NCBI GenBank assembly: GCA_022820945.1 | Contig: JAJEEP010000092.1 | Coordinates: 1 to 50,611, forward strand | Length of the DNA stretch: 50,611 nt | Direction of reading: 5' to 3' | Origin: Alphaproteobacteria bacterium | Lineage (GTDB): Bacteria; Pseudomonadota; Alphaproteobacteria; UBA828 | In this document: positions 1 through 9,838 of the stretch, in pieces | Position numbering within the stretch: the stretch's first letter is position 1 | How the letters are laid out: each line of letters opens with the position of its first letter | The notes under the pieces: generated by a model | What the model was told of the DNA's origin: nothing | Databases searched by the model: none | Seen by the model: the letters and a program-made list of their open reading frames with translations, nothing else | Made by a program: the position numbers and the translations under genes

Positions 1-636
1 TGCGGGGTTCCACGGGTCCACCGGCACCGATGTGACGGTGCGGGGGTGCGGCCGGTCTGGCGGGCCCTCCACCTCCGCGCGGATGATGGCGACAGCCTCC
101 GGCGAGAGCCCGCCCCGGGGCTTGGCCTGGCCGGCCTGCGCAGCCTTCCTTGCCGCCCGCTCCCGGTCCGCGCGCAGCTTGTCGATGCTCTCCATGCGCT
201 TGAGGATGAGGGAGATACGGGCAAGCTCCTGCATCGACACGGGCTCGTCCCGCCCGCTGAGATCGGCCATGGTGGCGAGCACCATGGTCCGCAGGGTCTC
301 GATCAGGACGAGCCCCGCCTGGCCCTCCGGGCGCTCGCCCAGGGCATCCACCCACGCCTTGATGGTGCGGTCGGTCTCCTGCTGCTGGCGGATCATGTCG
401 CGCATGTTCTTGGCGTAGCGGCCGACGGCCGAGCGCGAGCATGTCTCGCCCTCGGCCCGGATGCGGGCGGTGATTTCGTCCATGGTGGCGCCGTCTGCGA
501 TGGCCCGATCGACGGCCTCGCGCAGTTCGGGCGGCAAGCGCTTGATGGAGGATCGGCCGCAGTTCACGCTCGTCGCGGTCTTGGGGGTTACGTTCTGCAT
601 GGCGTGGCTGTTCTCGCGGGATGGTTCCTGGCTCAT
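1..636 (-). CDS. Mu-like phage gp27 family protein (DUF3486), 3' end outside window
   Basis: I translated this by hand because the gene runs off the window edge. The protein has the gp27/DUF3486 signature: GRSSIKRLPPELREAVDR near the N-terminus, then TMDEITARIR, then CSRSAVGRYAKNMRD, followed by a long charged helical region ending ERAARKAAQ. In Mu-like phages gp27 lies among the head and DNA-packaging genes, beside the terminase genes; its exact role is not settled. Two in-frame ATG starts are possible, at 636 and 600; the second is nearer to the usual family N-terminus. Only 77 bases separate the upstream start from the thiL stop, so the usual upstream phage genes are missing on that side. 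The reading frame is open to base 1. Family assignment is fairly sure; whether a whole prophage continues to the left cannot be seen. Confidence 0.75.
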   Translation of the reverse strand, partial: MSQEPSRENSHAMQNVTPKTATSVNCGRSSIKRLPPELREAVDRAIADGATMDEITARIRAEGETCSRSAVGRYAKNMRDMIRQQQETDRTIKAWVDALGERPEGQAGLVLIETLRTMVLATMADLSGRDEPVSMQELARISLILKRMESIDKLRADRERAARKAAQAGQAKPRGGLSPEAVAIIRAEVEGPPDRPHPRTVTSVPVDPWNPA

Positions 637-713
637 CCGGCGATGCTGGCCCACGCCGCCCACACTGTGCACCGCACCATGGTCCGGGGAGTCTGCTCGG
701 CTCGCGGCTGCGG

Positions 714-1703
714 TCAGAAGTGCCGGTAGCCCGTCCGCCCCAGCGTGAGCGGTCGGCCGCGGGCATCAACGACGGTGACGCCCTGCCCCGCTGCCGTCGC
801 GCCGATGCGGGTCACGGCCACACCGAGGGCGCGGCCGAGTGCCTCTACCGTGCTGCGCGTTGGCGGCGGCGCGCAGAACAGGAGCTCGTAGTCGTCCCCG
901 CCGGTGATCAGATCGGCGATCGCCGCCTCGCCCCCGGCGAGCGCACGCCGGGCGGAATCAGACAGCGGCACGGCATCCGCCTCGATGCGCGCCGCGACCC
1001 CGGATTCGGCGCAGAGGTGGCCCAGGTCCGCCACCAGCCCGTCCGAGACATCGATGGCGCAAGAGGCGATCTCCACGAGCGCCGCCCCCAGCGCAAGCCG
1101 GGGCTCGGGCAGGCGGAAGCGTGCGGCAAGCGCCGCGCGGTCTTCGGGCGCCAACGGGGCGAGCCCGCCCTGCACCGCGCGCAGGCCCAGCGTCGCGTCG
1201 CCGACGGTGCCGGAGACGTAGATATCGTCGCCCTCGCGTGCGCCGGAGCGGGTGAGGCAGGCAGCGCCCGCCACCGTGCCGAAGGCCGTGAGCGAGAGCA
1301 CCGCCGGCCCCGCGGTCGCCACCGTGTCGCCGCCGATGAGCGCGACGCCGAACGCGTCCTGGTCCAGGCCGAGGCCTCCGGCGAACGCCTCAACCCAGCC
1401 GTCCCCGACATCCGCAGGCAGCGCGAGGCCGAGCGCATAAGCCGTGGCGTCCGCGCCCATGGCCGCGAGGTCCGAGAGGTTCACGCGCAGCAGCCGGCGC
1501 GCGAGCACCGCAGGCTTCTCACCTTCCGGGTAGTGGACGCCGGCCACCATCAGGTCCTTGGTGACGACGAGGCTGGCGCCTGCCGGCGGTGTCAGCAGCG
1601 CACCGTCGTTGCCGAGCCCGAAGGCGCCCGGCGCAGCGCGGCTCAGCGGCTCGAAGAAGCGGGCGATGAGGTCGAATTCACCGCTCTTGGGCCGGCCGGT
1701 CAT
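714..1703 (-). CDS. thiL: Thiamine-monophosphate kinase
   Basis: ThiL phosphorylates thiamine monophosphate to the coenzyme thiamine diphosphate in the cytosol. The 329-residue product has the usual length and order of AIR-synthase/ThiL-type motifs: GNDGALL near residue 32, VVTKDLMVAGVHY near 47-59, IGGDT near 125, DVSDGL in the middle and GGDDYELLF towards the C-terminus. The ATG at 1703 was chosen because family similarity starts there; the frame extends upstream only inside nusB. The gene overlaps the nusB end by 26 bases, so the two are probably translationally coupled, and it is the last gene of the rpiB-to-thiL operon. One oddity is that the first acidic motif, normally GDD or TDD with magnesium-binding aspartates, reads GND here. 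Confidence 0.93.
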   Translation of the reverse strand: MTGRPKSGEFDLIARFFEPLSRAAPGAFGLGNDGALLTPPAGASLVVTKDLMVAGVHYPEGEKPAVLARRLLRVNLSDLAAMGADATAYALGLALPADVGDGWVEAFAGGLGLDQDAFGVALIGGDTVATAGPAVLSLTAFGTVAGAACLTRSGAREGDDIYVSGTVGDATLGLRAVQGGLAPLAPEDRAALAARFRLPEPRLALGAALVEIASCAIDVSDGLVADLGHLCAESGVAARIEADAVPLSDSARRALAGGEAAIADLITGGDDYELLFCAPPPTRSTVEALGRALGVAVTRIGATAAGQGVTVVDARGRPLTLGRTGYRHF

Positions 1704-2202
1704 GGTCCGCTCCGTCCGCCATCTCCGCCGCGCGCAGCCGCCGCGCCAAGCTGTCGAGCGCGCCGTTGACGAAGGCCGGCTCGCGCTCGGAGAAGAAGGC
1801 GCGCGCAAGCTCCACGTATTCGTCGATCACCACGCGCGCCGGCACGTCCGGGCAGGTCGCGAACTCGCAGGTGGCGGCCCGCAGGAGCGCGCGCACCACG
1901 GTGCCCAGCCGCTCCATGCTCCAGTGCTGCGCGAGCGTCGCCGCCACCAGAGCGTCGAACTCGTCGGCCCGCGCCGCCGCCTCGCGCACCGTGCGCTCGA
2001 AGTGGCGGCGGTGAGGCGCCGCATAGCGCTCGCCGTCGATCTCGTGGCCGGCGCGGTGGCTCAGGAACTCCTCGATCACGTCGTCCGCCGACTGGCCGGA
2101 CATCTCGATCTGATAGAGCGCCTGGACGCAGGCGAGCCGCGCGCTGCTCCGCCCCTGGCCCCGTGGCGGACTAGCCTGTGCGGTGCCGGGGGCGGCGGTC
2201 AT
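1678..2202 (-). CDS. nusB: Transcription antitermination factor NusB
   Basis: NusB binds boxA RNA together with S10 (NusE) and helps RNA polymerase read through rRNA operons. The 174-residue protein shows the all-helical NusB fold by motif: SARLACVQALYQIEMSG after a short disordered start, LVAATLAQHWSMERLG in the middle, and VVIDEYVELARAFFSEREPAFVNGALD near the C-terminus. The start at 2202 sits 5 bases after the ribH stop; the frame further upstream lies inside ribH. The C-terminus overlaps thiL. The ribH-nusB-thiL order is common in Proteobacteria. Confidence 0.95.
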   Translation of the reverse strand: MTAAPGTAQASPPRGQGRSSARLACVQALYQIEMSGQSADDVIEEFLSHRAGHEIDGERYAAPHRRHFERTVREAAARADEFDALVAATLAQHWSMERLGTVVRALLRAATCEFATCPDVPARVVIDEYVELARAFFSEREPAFVNGALDSLARRLRAAEMADGADHDRPAQER

Positions 2203-2207
2203 CGCGC

Positions 2208-2646
2208 CTAGCCCTGTGAGGCCGCGCCGAGGGAGGCGCGGATCGCCATCATCGCAAGGCAGGCTTGGGCGGCATCGGCGCCCTTGTTCTTGCGGTCCGT
2301 CGCCGCCCGCTCCCAGGCCTGCGCGCGGTTCTCGGCGGTCACCACGCCGAAGCCAAGCGCGATGCGGTTCTGCTCGGCGAGCATCGCGAGACCGCGCGCG
2401 CACTCGCCGCAGACATGCTCGTAGTGGCTGGTCTCGCCCCGGATCACGCAGCCGAGCGCAACGAAGCCGTCGTAGCGGCCGCTGTCGATCGCCACGGCGA
2501 GCGCCGCCGGCAGCTCGAAGGCGCCGGGCACGGCGATGCGCTCGTGGCTCACGCCGGCCTCGTCGAGGGCGCCTACCGCGCCCGCCACCAGCTGGTCGGC
2601 GATATCCTCGTAGAAGCGCGCCTCCAGGATGAGGACCCGCCGCCCC

Positions 2647-2654
<8 letters not shown>
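2208..2654 (-). CDS. ribH: 6,7-dimethyl-8-ribityllumazine synthase
   Basis: RibH condenses the ribityl-aminouracil intermediate with 3,4-dihydroxy-2-butanone 4-phosphate, the next-to-last step of riboflavin synthesis, in an icosahedral or pentameric shell. The 148-residue product carries VPGAFELPAALA, the substrate loop GCVIRGETSHYEHVC with the catalytic His region, and FGVVTAENRAQAWERA. The start at 2654 overlaps the end of ribBA by 8 bases and gives the normal family length; an in-frame ATG 33 bases upstream lies inside ribBA. It belongs to the ribD-ribE-ribBA-ribH block. Confidence 0.95.
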
Positions 2655-3795
<1,141 letters not shown>

Positions 3796-3804
3796 CTCGA
3801 CCCT

Positions 3805-4398
3805 TCAGCGCTCGGAATGAAGGCGCGCAAGGTAGCGCGCGATCAGGTCCACCTCAAGATTGAGCCTGCGGCCGGCGGCGCACTCCTGGAAGGTGGTCTC
3901 GGCCAGGGTGTGGGGGATCAGGTTGATCCCGAACACATCGCCCGCCACCTCGTTCACCGTGAGCGAGACACCGTCGAGCGCGACCGAGCCCTTGGAGGCG
4001 ACGAAGCGCGAGAATTCTGCGGGACAGCGGATCGTGAGGCGGAGCGACTCCCCTTCCCGCTCGGCGCCCTCGACCAGCGCGACGCCGTCGATATGGCCGG
4101 TCACCAGATGGCCGCCAAGCTCGTCGCCCAAGCTGAGCGCGCGCTCCAGGTTGACGCCCGTGCCCGCGCGCCAGTCGCCGAGGGTGGTGCGGTCCGCGGT
4201 CTCGCGGGAGACGTCCACCGCGAACCACCCCGGCCCCTTGTCCACCACGGTGAGGCACGGGCCCGAGCAGGCGATGGAGGCGCCGAGCGCGATGGTGTCG
4301 GTGTCGTAGGCGGTGCCGATCTCCAGCCGGAGACCGCCGCCGGCGGCCTCGGCGACCGACCGCACGCGGCCCACGTCTGTGACGATCCCGGAGAACAT
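3805..4398 (-). CDS. ribE: Riboflavin synthase, alpha subunit
   Basis: This enzyme dismutates two molecules of 6,7-dimethyl-8-ribityllumazine into riboflavin. The 197-residue protein consists of two lumazine-binding repeats: the first opens with [12 protein letters not shown], the second with [12 protein letters not shown] near residue 95. It also has the landmark [11 protein letters not shown] and [10 protein letters not shown]. The start is fixed by the near-universal MF-G-I N-terminus at 4398, 10 bases after the ribD stop. A longer open frame upstream is only read-through of ribD. The length matches the family. Confidence 0.95.
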   Translation of the reverse strand: MFSGIVTDVGRVRSVAEAAGGGLRLEIGTAYDTDTIALGASIACSGPCLTVVDKGPGWFAVDVSRETADRTTLGDWRAGTGVNLERALSLGDELGGHLVTGHIDGVALVEGAEREGESLRLTIRCPAEFSRFVASKGSVALDGVSLTVNEVAGDVFGINLIPHTLAETTFQECAAGRRLNLEVDLIARYLARLHSER

Positions 4399-4408
4399 GG
4401 CGCGTTCG

Positions 4409-5527
4409 TTAGTCCGCCGGCACCAGGGTGTCCAGCACGTCCTCGCCGAGCGCGGCTGAGGACACGCGGTGGAAGCGCGGCATGTCGTCGGCGCGGTCCA
4501 CGCCGAGCGCGGCCAGCGCGGGCACGCCGTCCCCGCCGATGGCGCCCGGCGCGCGGAACCACTCGATGCGGTCCACCAGGCCGGCGCAGAGCAACGCCGC
4601 CGCAAGCCGGCCGCCTCCTTCCACCAGCACGCGGGTGAGGCCGCGCCCCGCCAGCGCCTCCAGCGCGGCCTTGAGCGCCGGTCGCCCGTCGGCCTGCGCT
4701 GCCACCTCGACGATCTCGACGCCCGCCTCTCGCCAGGCCGCGTGGCGCCCGTCGCCGCCGAGCGCTTCCGTCGAGACGATCCACGTCGCCTGCTCGCCGG
4801 CACCGGCGATGACCGCGTGGCTCGCCGGCAACCGGGCACTGCCGTCGATCACGACGCGAACCGGGCTCCGGCCGTCCAGGCCCGGAAGCCGGCAGGTGAG
4901 CGCCGGGTCGTCGGCCACCGCGCTCGCAGCCCCCACCACCACCGCGTCGTGTTGGGCCCGCATCAGGTGCCCGCGCGCCCGTGCCAGCGGGCCGGTGATC
5001 CAGCGGCTGTCGCCCGTATGCGTCCCGATCCGCCCGTCCAGCGTGCTCGCGAGCTTGAGCGTGACGTGCAGCCTGCCCTTCTCCACGCGCGAGAGGAAGC
5101 CCGCGTTGAGCGCCCGGGCCTCGGCCTCCATGCAGCCCCGCGCGACCTCGATCCCCGCCGCCTCGAGCATGGCGTTGCCGCGGCCCGCGACGCGCGGGTC
5201 CGGGTCTTCGGTCGCGACCACGGCGCGCGCGATCCCGGCCTTCACCAGCGCGTCCGCGCAGGGGCCGGTCTCGCCGTGGTGGACGCAGGGTTCCAGCGTG
5301 GTGTAGCAGGTGGCGCCTTGCGCGCCGTCGCCCGCGCGGGCGAGCGCCTCGGTCTCGGCATGGGGCCGGCCGCCCGGCTGAGTCCAGCCCCTGCCGACGA
5401 TGTGCCCGTCCTGCACGAGCACGCAGCCCACCGCCGGGTTGGGCCACACGTTGCCGAGCCCCCGGCCTGCGAGTGCCAGCGCCAGCGCCATGAAGCGGCG
5501 GTCGAGGGCCGGGTCGGCCGCCGTCAC
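4409..5527 (-). CDS. ribD: Bifunctional riboflavin deaminase/reductase RibD
   Basis: RibD deaminates the pyrimidine intermediate of riboflavin synthesis and reduces its ribosyl side chain. The N-terminal deaminase (about 1-145) has the zinc site HAETEAL plus PCVHHGETGPCADAL. The C-terminal NADPH-dependent reductase (about 150-372) has KLASTLDGRIGT, SRWITG, VVIDGSARLP and VLVEGGGRLAAALL. At 372 residues it is full length. The start at 5527 is 4 bases after the nrdR stop. I see no FMN riboswitch ahead of this gene; the tight spacing leaves no room for one, so riboflavin-responsive control, if any, would have to act further upstream. Confidence 0.95.
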   Translation of the reverse strand: MTAADPALDRRFMALALALAGRGLGNVWPNPAVGCVLVQDGHIVGRGWTQPGGRPHAETEALARAGDGAQGATCYTTLEPCVHHGETGPCADALVKAGIARAVVATEDPDPRVAGRGNAMLEAAGIEVARGCMEAEARALNAGFLSRVEKGRLHVTLKLASTLDGRIGTHTGDSRWITGPLARARGHLMRAQHDAVVVGAASAVADDPALTCRLPGLDGRSPVRVVIDGSARLPASHAVIAGAGEQATWIVSTEALGGDGRHAAWREAGVEIVEVAAQADGRPALKAALEALAGRGLTRVLVEGGGRLAAALLCAGLVDRIEWFRAPGAIGGDGVPALAALGVDRADDMPRFHRVSSAALGEDVLDTLVPAD

Positions 5528-5531
5528 GCCC

Positions 5532-5990
5532 TCAGTCCCGCTCGTCGGCGAGGCCGCCGATGAACTCCTCGAAGTCCTTCTTCTCGCCGAAGTTCTTGTA
5601 GACCGAGGCGAAGCGCACGTAGGCGACCTGATCGAGGCCAGAGAGCGCCTCCATCACCATCTCCCCGATCACCGTGCTCGGGATCTCGGTCTCGCCCAGG
5701 CTCTCCAGCCGGCGCACGATGCCGGTCACGATGTGATCGACCCGGTCGGGCTCCACTGGCCGCTTGCGCAGCGCGATCTGCATCGAGCGCGCCATCTTCT
5801 CGCGCTCGAAAGGCACCCGTTGCCCGTTGCTCTTGATGACCGAGAGCTCGCGCAGCTGGATCCTCTCGAACGTGGTGAAGCGGCCGGCGCAGTTGGTGCA
5901 TTGCCGGCGGCGTCGGATCGCGGTGTTGTCCTCCGTCGGCCGCGAATCCTTCACCTGCGTGTCTTCATTGCCGCAGAACGGACAGCGCAC
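5532..5990 (-). CDS. nrdR: Transcriptional repressor NrdR
   Basis: NrdR is the nucleotide-sensing repressor of ribonucleotide reductase genes. The 152-residue protein has an N-terminal zinc ribbon ([16 protein letters not shown], then [13 protein letters not shown]) and an ATP-cone domain ([16 protein letters not shown] onward). The start is a GTG at 5990, chosen because the zinc ribbon begins at residue 2 (RCPFCG), exactly where the family starts. It lies 13 bases after the glyA stop. The glyA-nrdR-rib arrangement is conserved in Alphaproteobacteria. Confidence 0.95.
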   Translation of the reverse strand: MRCPFCGNEDTQVKDSRPTEDNTAIRRRRQCTNCAGRFTTFERIQLRELSVIKSNGQRVPFEREKMARSMQIALRKRPVEPDRVDHIVTGIVRRLESLGETEIPSTVIGEMVMEALSGLDQVAYVRFASVYKNFGEKKDFEEFIGGLADERD

Positions 5991-6003
5991 GGCGGGCCTC
6001 CTC

Positions 6004-7314
6004 TCAGGCGTGGCCGGGATAGACGGGGAAAGCGGCGCAGAGCGCGCGGACCTCCTCGCGGATCTCTGCCGCGAGTTCCTCGCTGCTGCCCGCCGCGTCG
6101 GCCTCGCGGTCGAGCAGATCGGCGATCCAGCCTGCGATCCGCCGGAACTCGGCTGCACCGAAGCCGCGGCTGGTCGCTGCCGGGGTGCCGAGCCGGATGC
6201 CGGAGGTGATCCACGGCTTTTGCGGGTCGAAGGGAACGCCGTTCTTGTTGCAGGTGATGCCGGCGTGTTCCAGCACCGCCTCTGCCACCTTGCCGGTGAG
6301 CTCCTTGGCGCGGAGGTCCACCAGCATCAGGTGCGTGTCGGTCCCGCCGGAGACGATGTCGTAGCCGCGCTCCATCAGCGCGCTCGCCAGCACCTTGGCG
6401 TTGTCCACCACCTGCCGGGCGTAGTCCTTGAACGCGGGCGTCATCGCCTCGCCCAGCGCCACCGCCTTGGCCGCGATGACGTGCTCCAGCGGCCCGCCCT
6501 GGAGGCCGGGGAAGACCGCCGAGTTGATCCGCTTCGCCAGCGCCTCGTCGTCGGTCAGGATCATGCCGCCGCGCGGGCCGCGCAGGGTCTTGTGCGTGGT
6601 GGTCGTGACGATGTGTGCGTGGGGGAACGGGTTAGGATGAATCCCGGCCGCTACCAGGCCTGCGAAGTGCGCCATGTCGACCATGAACACCGCGCCCACG
6701 GAGTCCGCGATCTCGCGAAAGCGCGCGAAGTCGATGATACGCGGATAGGCGGAGCCCCCGGCGAGGATCAGCCTGGGCTTCTCGGCCTCCGCCAGCGCCG
6801 CCACCTCGTCGTAATCGATCCGCCCGTCCTGCCGGCGCACGCCGTACTGGATCGCCTTGAACCACTTTCCGGAGAGATTGGGCGGCGCCCCGTGGGTGAG
6901 GTGCCCGCCGGCCGCGAGCGAGAGCCCGAGGAAGGCGTCGCCGGGCTCCAGCGTCGCGAGAAAGGCCGCCTGGTTGGCCTGCGCGCCGGAGTGCGGCTGC
7001 ACGTTGGCGAAGCCGCAGCCGAAGATCGCGAGCGCGCGCTCGATGGCCAGGCTCTCGCCGATATCGACGTTCTCGCAGCCGCCGTAGTAGCGCCGGCCGG
7101 GATAGCCCTCGGCATACTTGTTGGTGAGCACCGAGCCCTGCTCCTCCAGCACGGCGCGGCTCACGATGTTCTCCGACGCGATCAGCTCGATGGTCGTCTG
7201 CAGGCGCTCGATCTCGCCGGCAACGGCCGCGTACACCGCCGCATCTGCCTCCTGCAGCGAGCTGGTGAAGAACGAAGTCCCGGCCCCGCTCTCGGGGCGC
7301 GTGGAGACGGCCAT
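6004..7314 (-). CDS. glyA: Serine hydroxymethyltransferase
   Basis: GlyA interconverts serine and glycine with tetrahydrofolate and is the main source of one-carbon units. The 436-residue protein has the fold-type I PLP-enzyme landmarks: [11 protein letters not shown] near 42, [20 protein letters not shown] near 65, [13 protein letters not shown], and the PLP lysine in [12 protein letters not shown]-terminal residues before SSLQEAD are variable, so the exact ATG is slightly uncertain, but the one at 7314 gives typical length. It follows rpiB by 29 bases. Confidence 0.96.
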   Translation of the reverse strand: MAVSTRPESGAGTSFFTSSLQEADAAVYAAVAGEIERLQTTIELIASENIVSRAVLEEQGSVLTNKYAEGYPGRRYYGGCENVDIGESLAIERALAIFGCGFANVQPHSGAQANQAAFLATLEPGDAFLGLSLAAGGHLTHGAPPNLSGKWFKAIQYGVRRQDGRIDYDEVAALAEAEKPRLILAGGSAYPRIIDFARFREIADSVGAVFMVDMAHFAGLVAAGIHPNPFPHAHIVTTTTHKTLRGPRGGMILTDDEALAKRINSAVFPGLQGGPLEHVIAAKAVALGEAMTPAFKDYARQVVDNAKVLASALMERGYDIVSGGTDTHLMLVDLRAKELTGKVAEAVLEHAGITCNKNGVPFDPQKPWITSGIRLGTPAATSRGFGAAEFRRIAGWIADLLDREADAAGSSEELAAEIREEVRALCAAFPVYPGHA

Positions 7315-7343
7315 GTACGTTTTCCTCTCTTCGTCCGGCCCGG

Positions 7344-7778
7344 TCAGGAGAGCTTGGCCACGCGCGCGCTGTGGCGGCCGCCCTCGAAGTCGGTGTCCAG
7401 GAACGCCTGCAGGCAGCTGCGCGCGGTCTCCTCGGACACGCGCCGAGCACCCAGGGCAAGAACGTTGGCATCGTTGTGGGCGCGCGCGAGCCGCGCCTCG
7501 TCTGCGTCGTGGCAGAGGGCGCCGCGTACCGCGCGGCTGCGGTTGACTGCGATGCTCATGCCGATGCCGCTCCCACAGATCAGGACGCCACGGTCGGCGC
7601 GCCCGCTCTCGATTTCACTCGCCAGCGCCTGCGCATAGTCGGGATAGTCGACCGGGCCGTCGCCGTCTGGCCCCAGGTCGACGACCTCGCGTCCCGCAGC
7701 TTCAAGCTCGGCGCGCAGCACCGCCTTGAGGCTGACGCCTGCATGGTCGGAAGCGATGGCAATTCGCTGGTCTGACAT
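7344..7778 (-). CDS. rpiB: Ribose 5-phosphate isomerase B
   Basis: RpiB interconverts ribose 5-phosphate and ribulose 5-phosphate; the latter is also the substrate of RibB downstream in the same operon. The 144-residue protein shows [13 protein letters not shown] at the start, the active-site loop [13 protein letters not shown] and [21 protein letters not shown]. The start MSDQ at 7778 was preferred over an ATG eight codons upstream because the first beta strand follows immediately. It is the first gene of the minus-strand operon that ends with thiL, so the operon promoter should lie between 7779 and 7889. Confidence 0.94.
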   Translation of the reverse strand: MSDQRIAIASDHAGVSLKAVLRAELEAAGREVVDLGPDGDGPVDYPDYAQALASEIESGRADRGVLICGSGIGMSIAVNRSRAVRGALCHDADEARLARAHNDANVLALGARRVSEETARSCLQAFLDTDFEGGRHSARVAKLS

Positions 7779-7812
7779 GGCCAGCCCCGGCGCGTGGCCC
7801 ATGGCCGGCCCT

Positions 7813-7890
7813 GTATACGCCTATGACCGAGAGGCGGGCAACAGTTGTGCGTATACCTATCCGTAGGGGCTGCTATGCGTGACGGCCCCT
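7813..7890. promoter_or_regulatory. Inverted repeats between cysNC and rpiB
   Basis: Two inverted repeats occupy this short gap. GTATACGC at 7813-7820 is repeated inverted as GCGTATAC at 7849-7856. AGGGGC at 7865-7870 pairs with GCCCCT at 7885-7890, the latter touching the cysNC stop codon. The second could end cysNC transcription, although no T-run follows; the first lies where an operator for the rpiB operon could be. Functions are inferred. Confidence 0.35.
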
Positions 7891-9692
7891 CAGGATGCGT
7901 CGTGCGCGATGTTTCGATTGGCGTTCAAGTAGTCGACGACCCGGTCTGCAAGGGTGTCGGGATCCTCTTCCGCGCCCTTCAGGACGATCTCGGGGGCCTC
8001 GGGGGCCTGATAGGGCGAATCGATGCCGGTGAAGTTGATCAGCTCGGCCGCACGCGCCCGCTTGTAGAGCCCCTTCGGGTCGCGCGATTCGCAAACCGCA
8101 AGCGGCGTATCGACGAAGACTTCGACGAACTCGCCGTCACCCACAAGATCCCGCGCCATCCGACGTTCGGACTTGAACGGCGAGATCATGGACACGATGA
8201 CGACGAGTCCGGCGTCCACCATCAGCTTCGCGACCTCGGCAACACGCCGGACGTTCTCCACGCGGTCCTGCTCCGTGAAGCCGAGATCCCGGTTCAGGCC
8301 GTGCCGCACATTGTCGCCATCCAGCAGATAGGTGTGGACGCCGGCAGCATGCAGCTTCTGCTCGAGCCGGTCGGCGACCGTCGATTTTCCCGCGGCCGGC
8401 AGGCCCGTAATCCACAGCAGACGGGGCACCTGGCCCTTGGCATGCGCCCGCGCCGCGCGGTCGATCCGCGTCGTCTGCCAGACGACGTTGGTGGCGCGGC
8501 GCAGCGGGAAGTGGATCACGCCCGCACCGGCCCTGGCGCCGGTGTACTTGTCGATCAGTACGAAGGCGCCGGTGCGGCGGTTCTCGGAATAGGGGTCGAA
8601 GGCCAGCCGGCGGTCGAGCGCGAACTTGCAATAGCCGATCTCGTTGGCTTCGAGCTTCTTCGCCGCAAGGTGCTTCAGCGTGTCCGCGTCCACTCTGTGA
8701 ACCAGATCGGTGACCTGCGCCGTCGCCGACGCGGTACCGATCTGGATGGCGTAGGTCCGTTCGGGCAGCATCGCGGATCCGTCCAACCAGAGCAGATGGG
8801 CCGCGAACTGATCGGCGGCGGTCGGCGGCCGGTCCCGGTCGGCAATGACATCGCCCTGCCCGATATCGATCTCGTCGGCCAGAACCAGCGTGACCGCCTG
8901 GCCGGCGACCCCGCTTCGCACGTCGCCCGACGGGCCGCATATGCGGGCGACTGTCGTCCGCACACCGGACGGAAAGACCGAGACCGCCTTGCCGCATTCG
9001 ATGCGCCCCGATGCGATGGTGCCGGCCGAACCGCGCGAGTCCGGTTCTGAGAGGTCTACCCGCTCCACGGGCAGGCGGAAGGGGTCGCGGACGGGGTCGC
9101 GGCGCGGGTCGGCAGCTTCCAGTGCCTCCAAGAGCGTCGGGCCGGCATACCAGGGCATGGCCCCCGTGCCCGCGCGCACGTTCTCGCCGGTCGACGCAGA
9201 AAGCGGTATCGCACGGACTCTCTCGATCCCGAGTTGCTGGGCGAAGGCCTCGTATTCCTCCGCTATGGCCTCGAAGACCGGCTGTGCGTAGCCCGCCAGG
9301 TCCATCTTGTTGACCGCGAGAACGGCCTGACGGACGCCCATGAGGGCGACGATATGGCTGTGGCGCCGGGTCTGGGTCAGGATGCCCTTGCGCGCGTCCA
9401 CCGGGATGACTGCCAGGTCCGCCGACGCAGCGCCCATCGCCACGTTGCCCGTGTGTTGCTCGCCGCCGGGTATGTCCGCTGCAATGAACTGGCGCCTGGC
9501 CGTCTCGAAATGGTGCCAGGCGACATCCATGGCGATGCCGGGTTCCCGATCCGCCCGCGGGCCGTCCTCGGGCGCAATCCGCATCTCGTCCAGAAGACGG
9601 CCGAGCAGGGTCGATTTGCCGCCGTTCTCGGAGCCGCAAATGACGAACCGCAGCTGGTCCTTCTCCTGCCGGGCTTCGGAAGAGGCGTCCAT
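7890..9692 (-). CDS. cysNC: CysN/CysC-type fusion (sulfate adenylyltransferase large subunit + APS kinase) with eroded GTPase motifs
   Basis: The C-terminal APS kinase domain (from about residue 425) looks intact, with Walker [26 protein letters not shown], and [11 protein letters not shown]. The N-terminal EF-Tu-like domain matches CysN in order ([40 protein letters not shown]) but its GTPase motifs are altered. The G1 loop is GSENGGKS rather than GSVDDGKS. The segment between G1 and switch I is only about 23 residues, roughly half the usual. The switch I threonine (GITID) is replaced in GIAMD, and the switch II motif is DIPGG instead of DTPGH. No cysD partner is seen. APS kinase activity seems likely; GTP-driven ATP sulfurylase activity is doubtful. 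The ATG at 9692, preceded by GAGGCAGG, was chosen; starts at 9728 or 9761 are possible. Confidence 0.85.
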   Translation of the reverse strand: MDASSEARQEKDQLRFVICGSENGGKSTLLGRLLDEMRIAPEDGPRADREPGIAMDVAWHHFETARRQFIAADIPGGEQHTGNVAMGAASADLAVIPVDARKGILTQTRRHSHIVALMGVRQAVLAVNKMDLAGYAQPVFEAIAEEYEAFAQQLGIERVRAIPLSASTGENVRAGTGAMPWYAGPTLLEALEAADPRRDPVRDPFRLPVERVDLSEPDSRGSAGTIASGRIECGKAVSVFPSGVRTTVARICGPSGDVRSGVAGQAVTLVLADEIDIGQGDVIADRDRPPTAADQFAAHLLWLDGSAMLPERTYAIQIGTASATAQVTDLVHRVDADTLKHLAAKKLEANEIGYCKFALDRRLAFDPYSENRRTGAFVLIDKYTGARAGAGVIHFPLRRATNVVWQTTRIDRAARAHAKGQVPRLLWITGLPAAGKSTVADRLEQKLHAAGVHTYLLDGDNVRHGLNRDLGFTEQDRVENVRRVAEVAKLMVDAGLVVIVSMISPFKSERRMARDLVGDGEFVEVFVDTPLAVCESRDPKGLYKRARAAELINFTGIDSPYQAPEAPEIVLKGAEEDPDTLADRVVDYLNANRNIAHDAS

Positions 9693-9784
9693 GCTGCCTG
9701 CCTCGATGACGAAAACGTGGCCTACCATGCCCCGCCGGCGACGGCGCTGTATAGCCCGCACACTGTTTGACGAATCTCCCGTCC

Positions 9785-9814
9785 TTGGGAGCAGCCCCGG
9801 ACGCCCGCTAGAAT
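9785..9814 (+). promoter_or_regulatory. Candidate sigma-70-type promoter of the hydantoinase B gene
   Basis: TTGGGA at 9785-9790 and TAGAAT at 9809-9814 are separated by 18 bases and lie 25 bases upstream of the start codon. A strong ribosome-binding site GGGAGGGAG follows just before the ATG at 9839. Prediction by eye only. Confidence 0.4.
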
Positions 9815-9838
9815 GGGCATGCGACCAGGGAGGGAGCC

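Noticed and set aside
46..729. + strand open frame at the left end
   Set aside because: The minus strand encodes a clear DUF3486 protein over the same bases.
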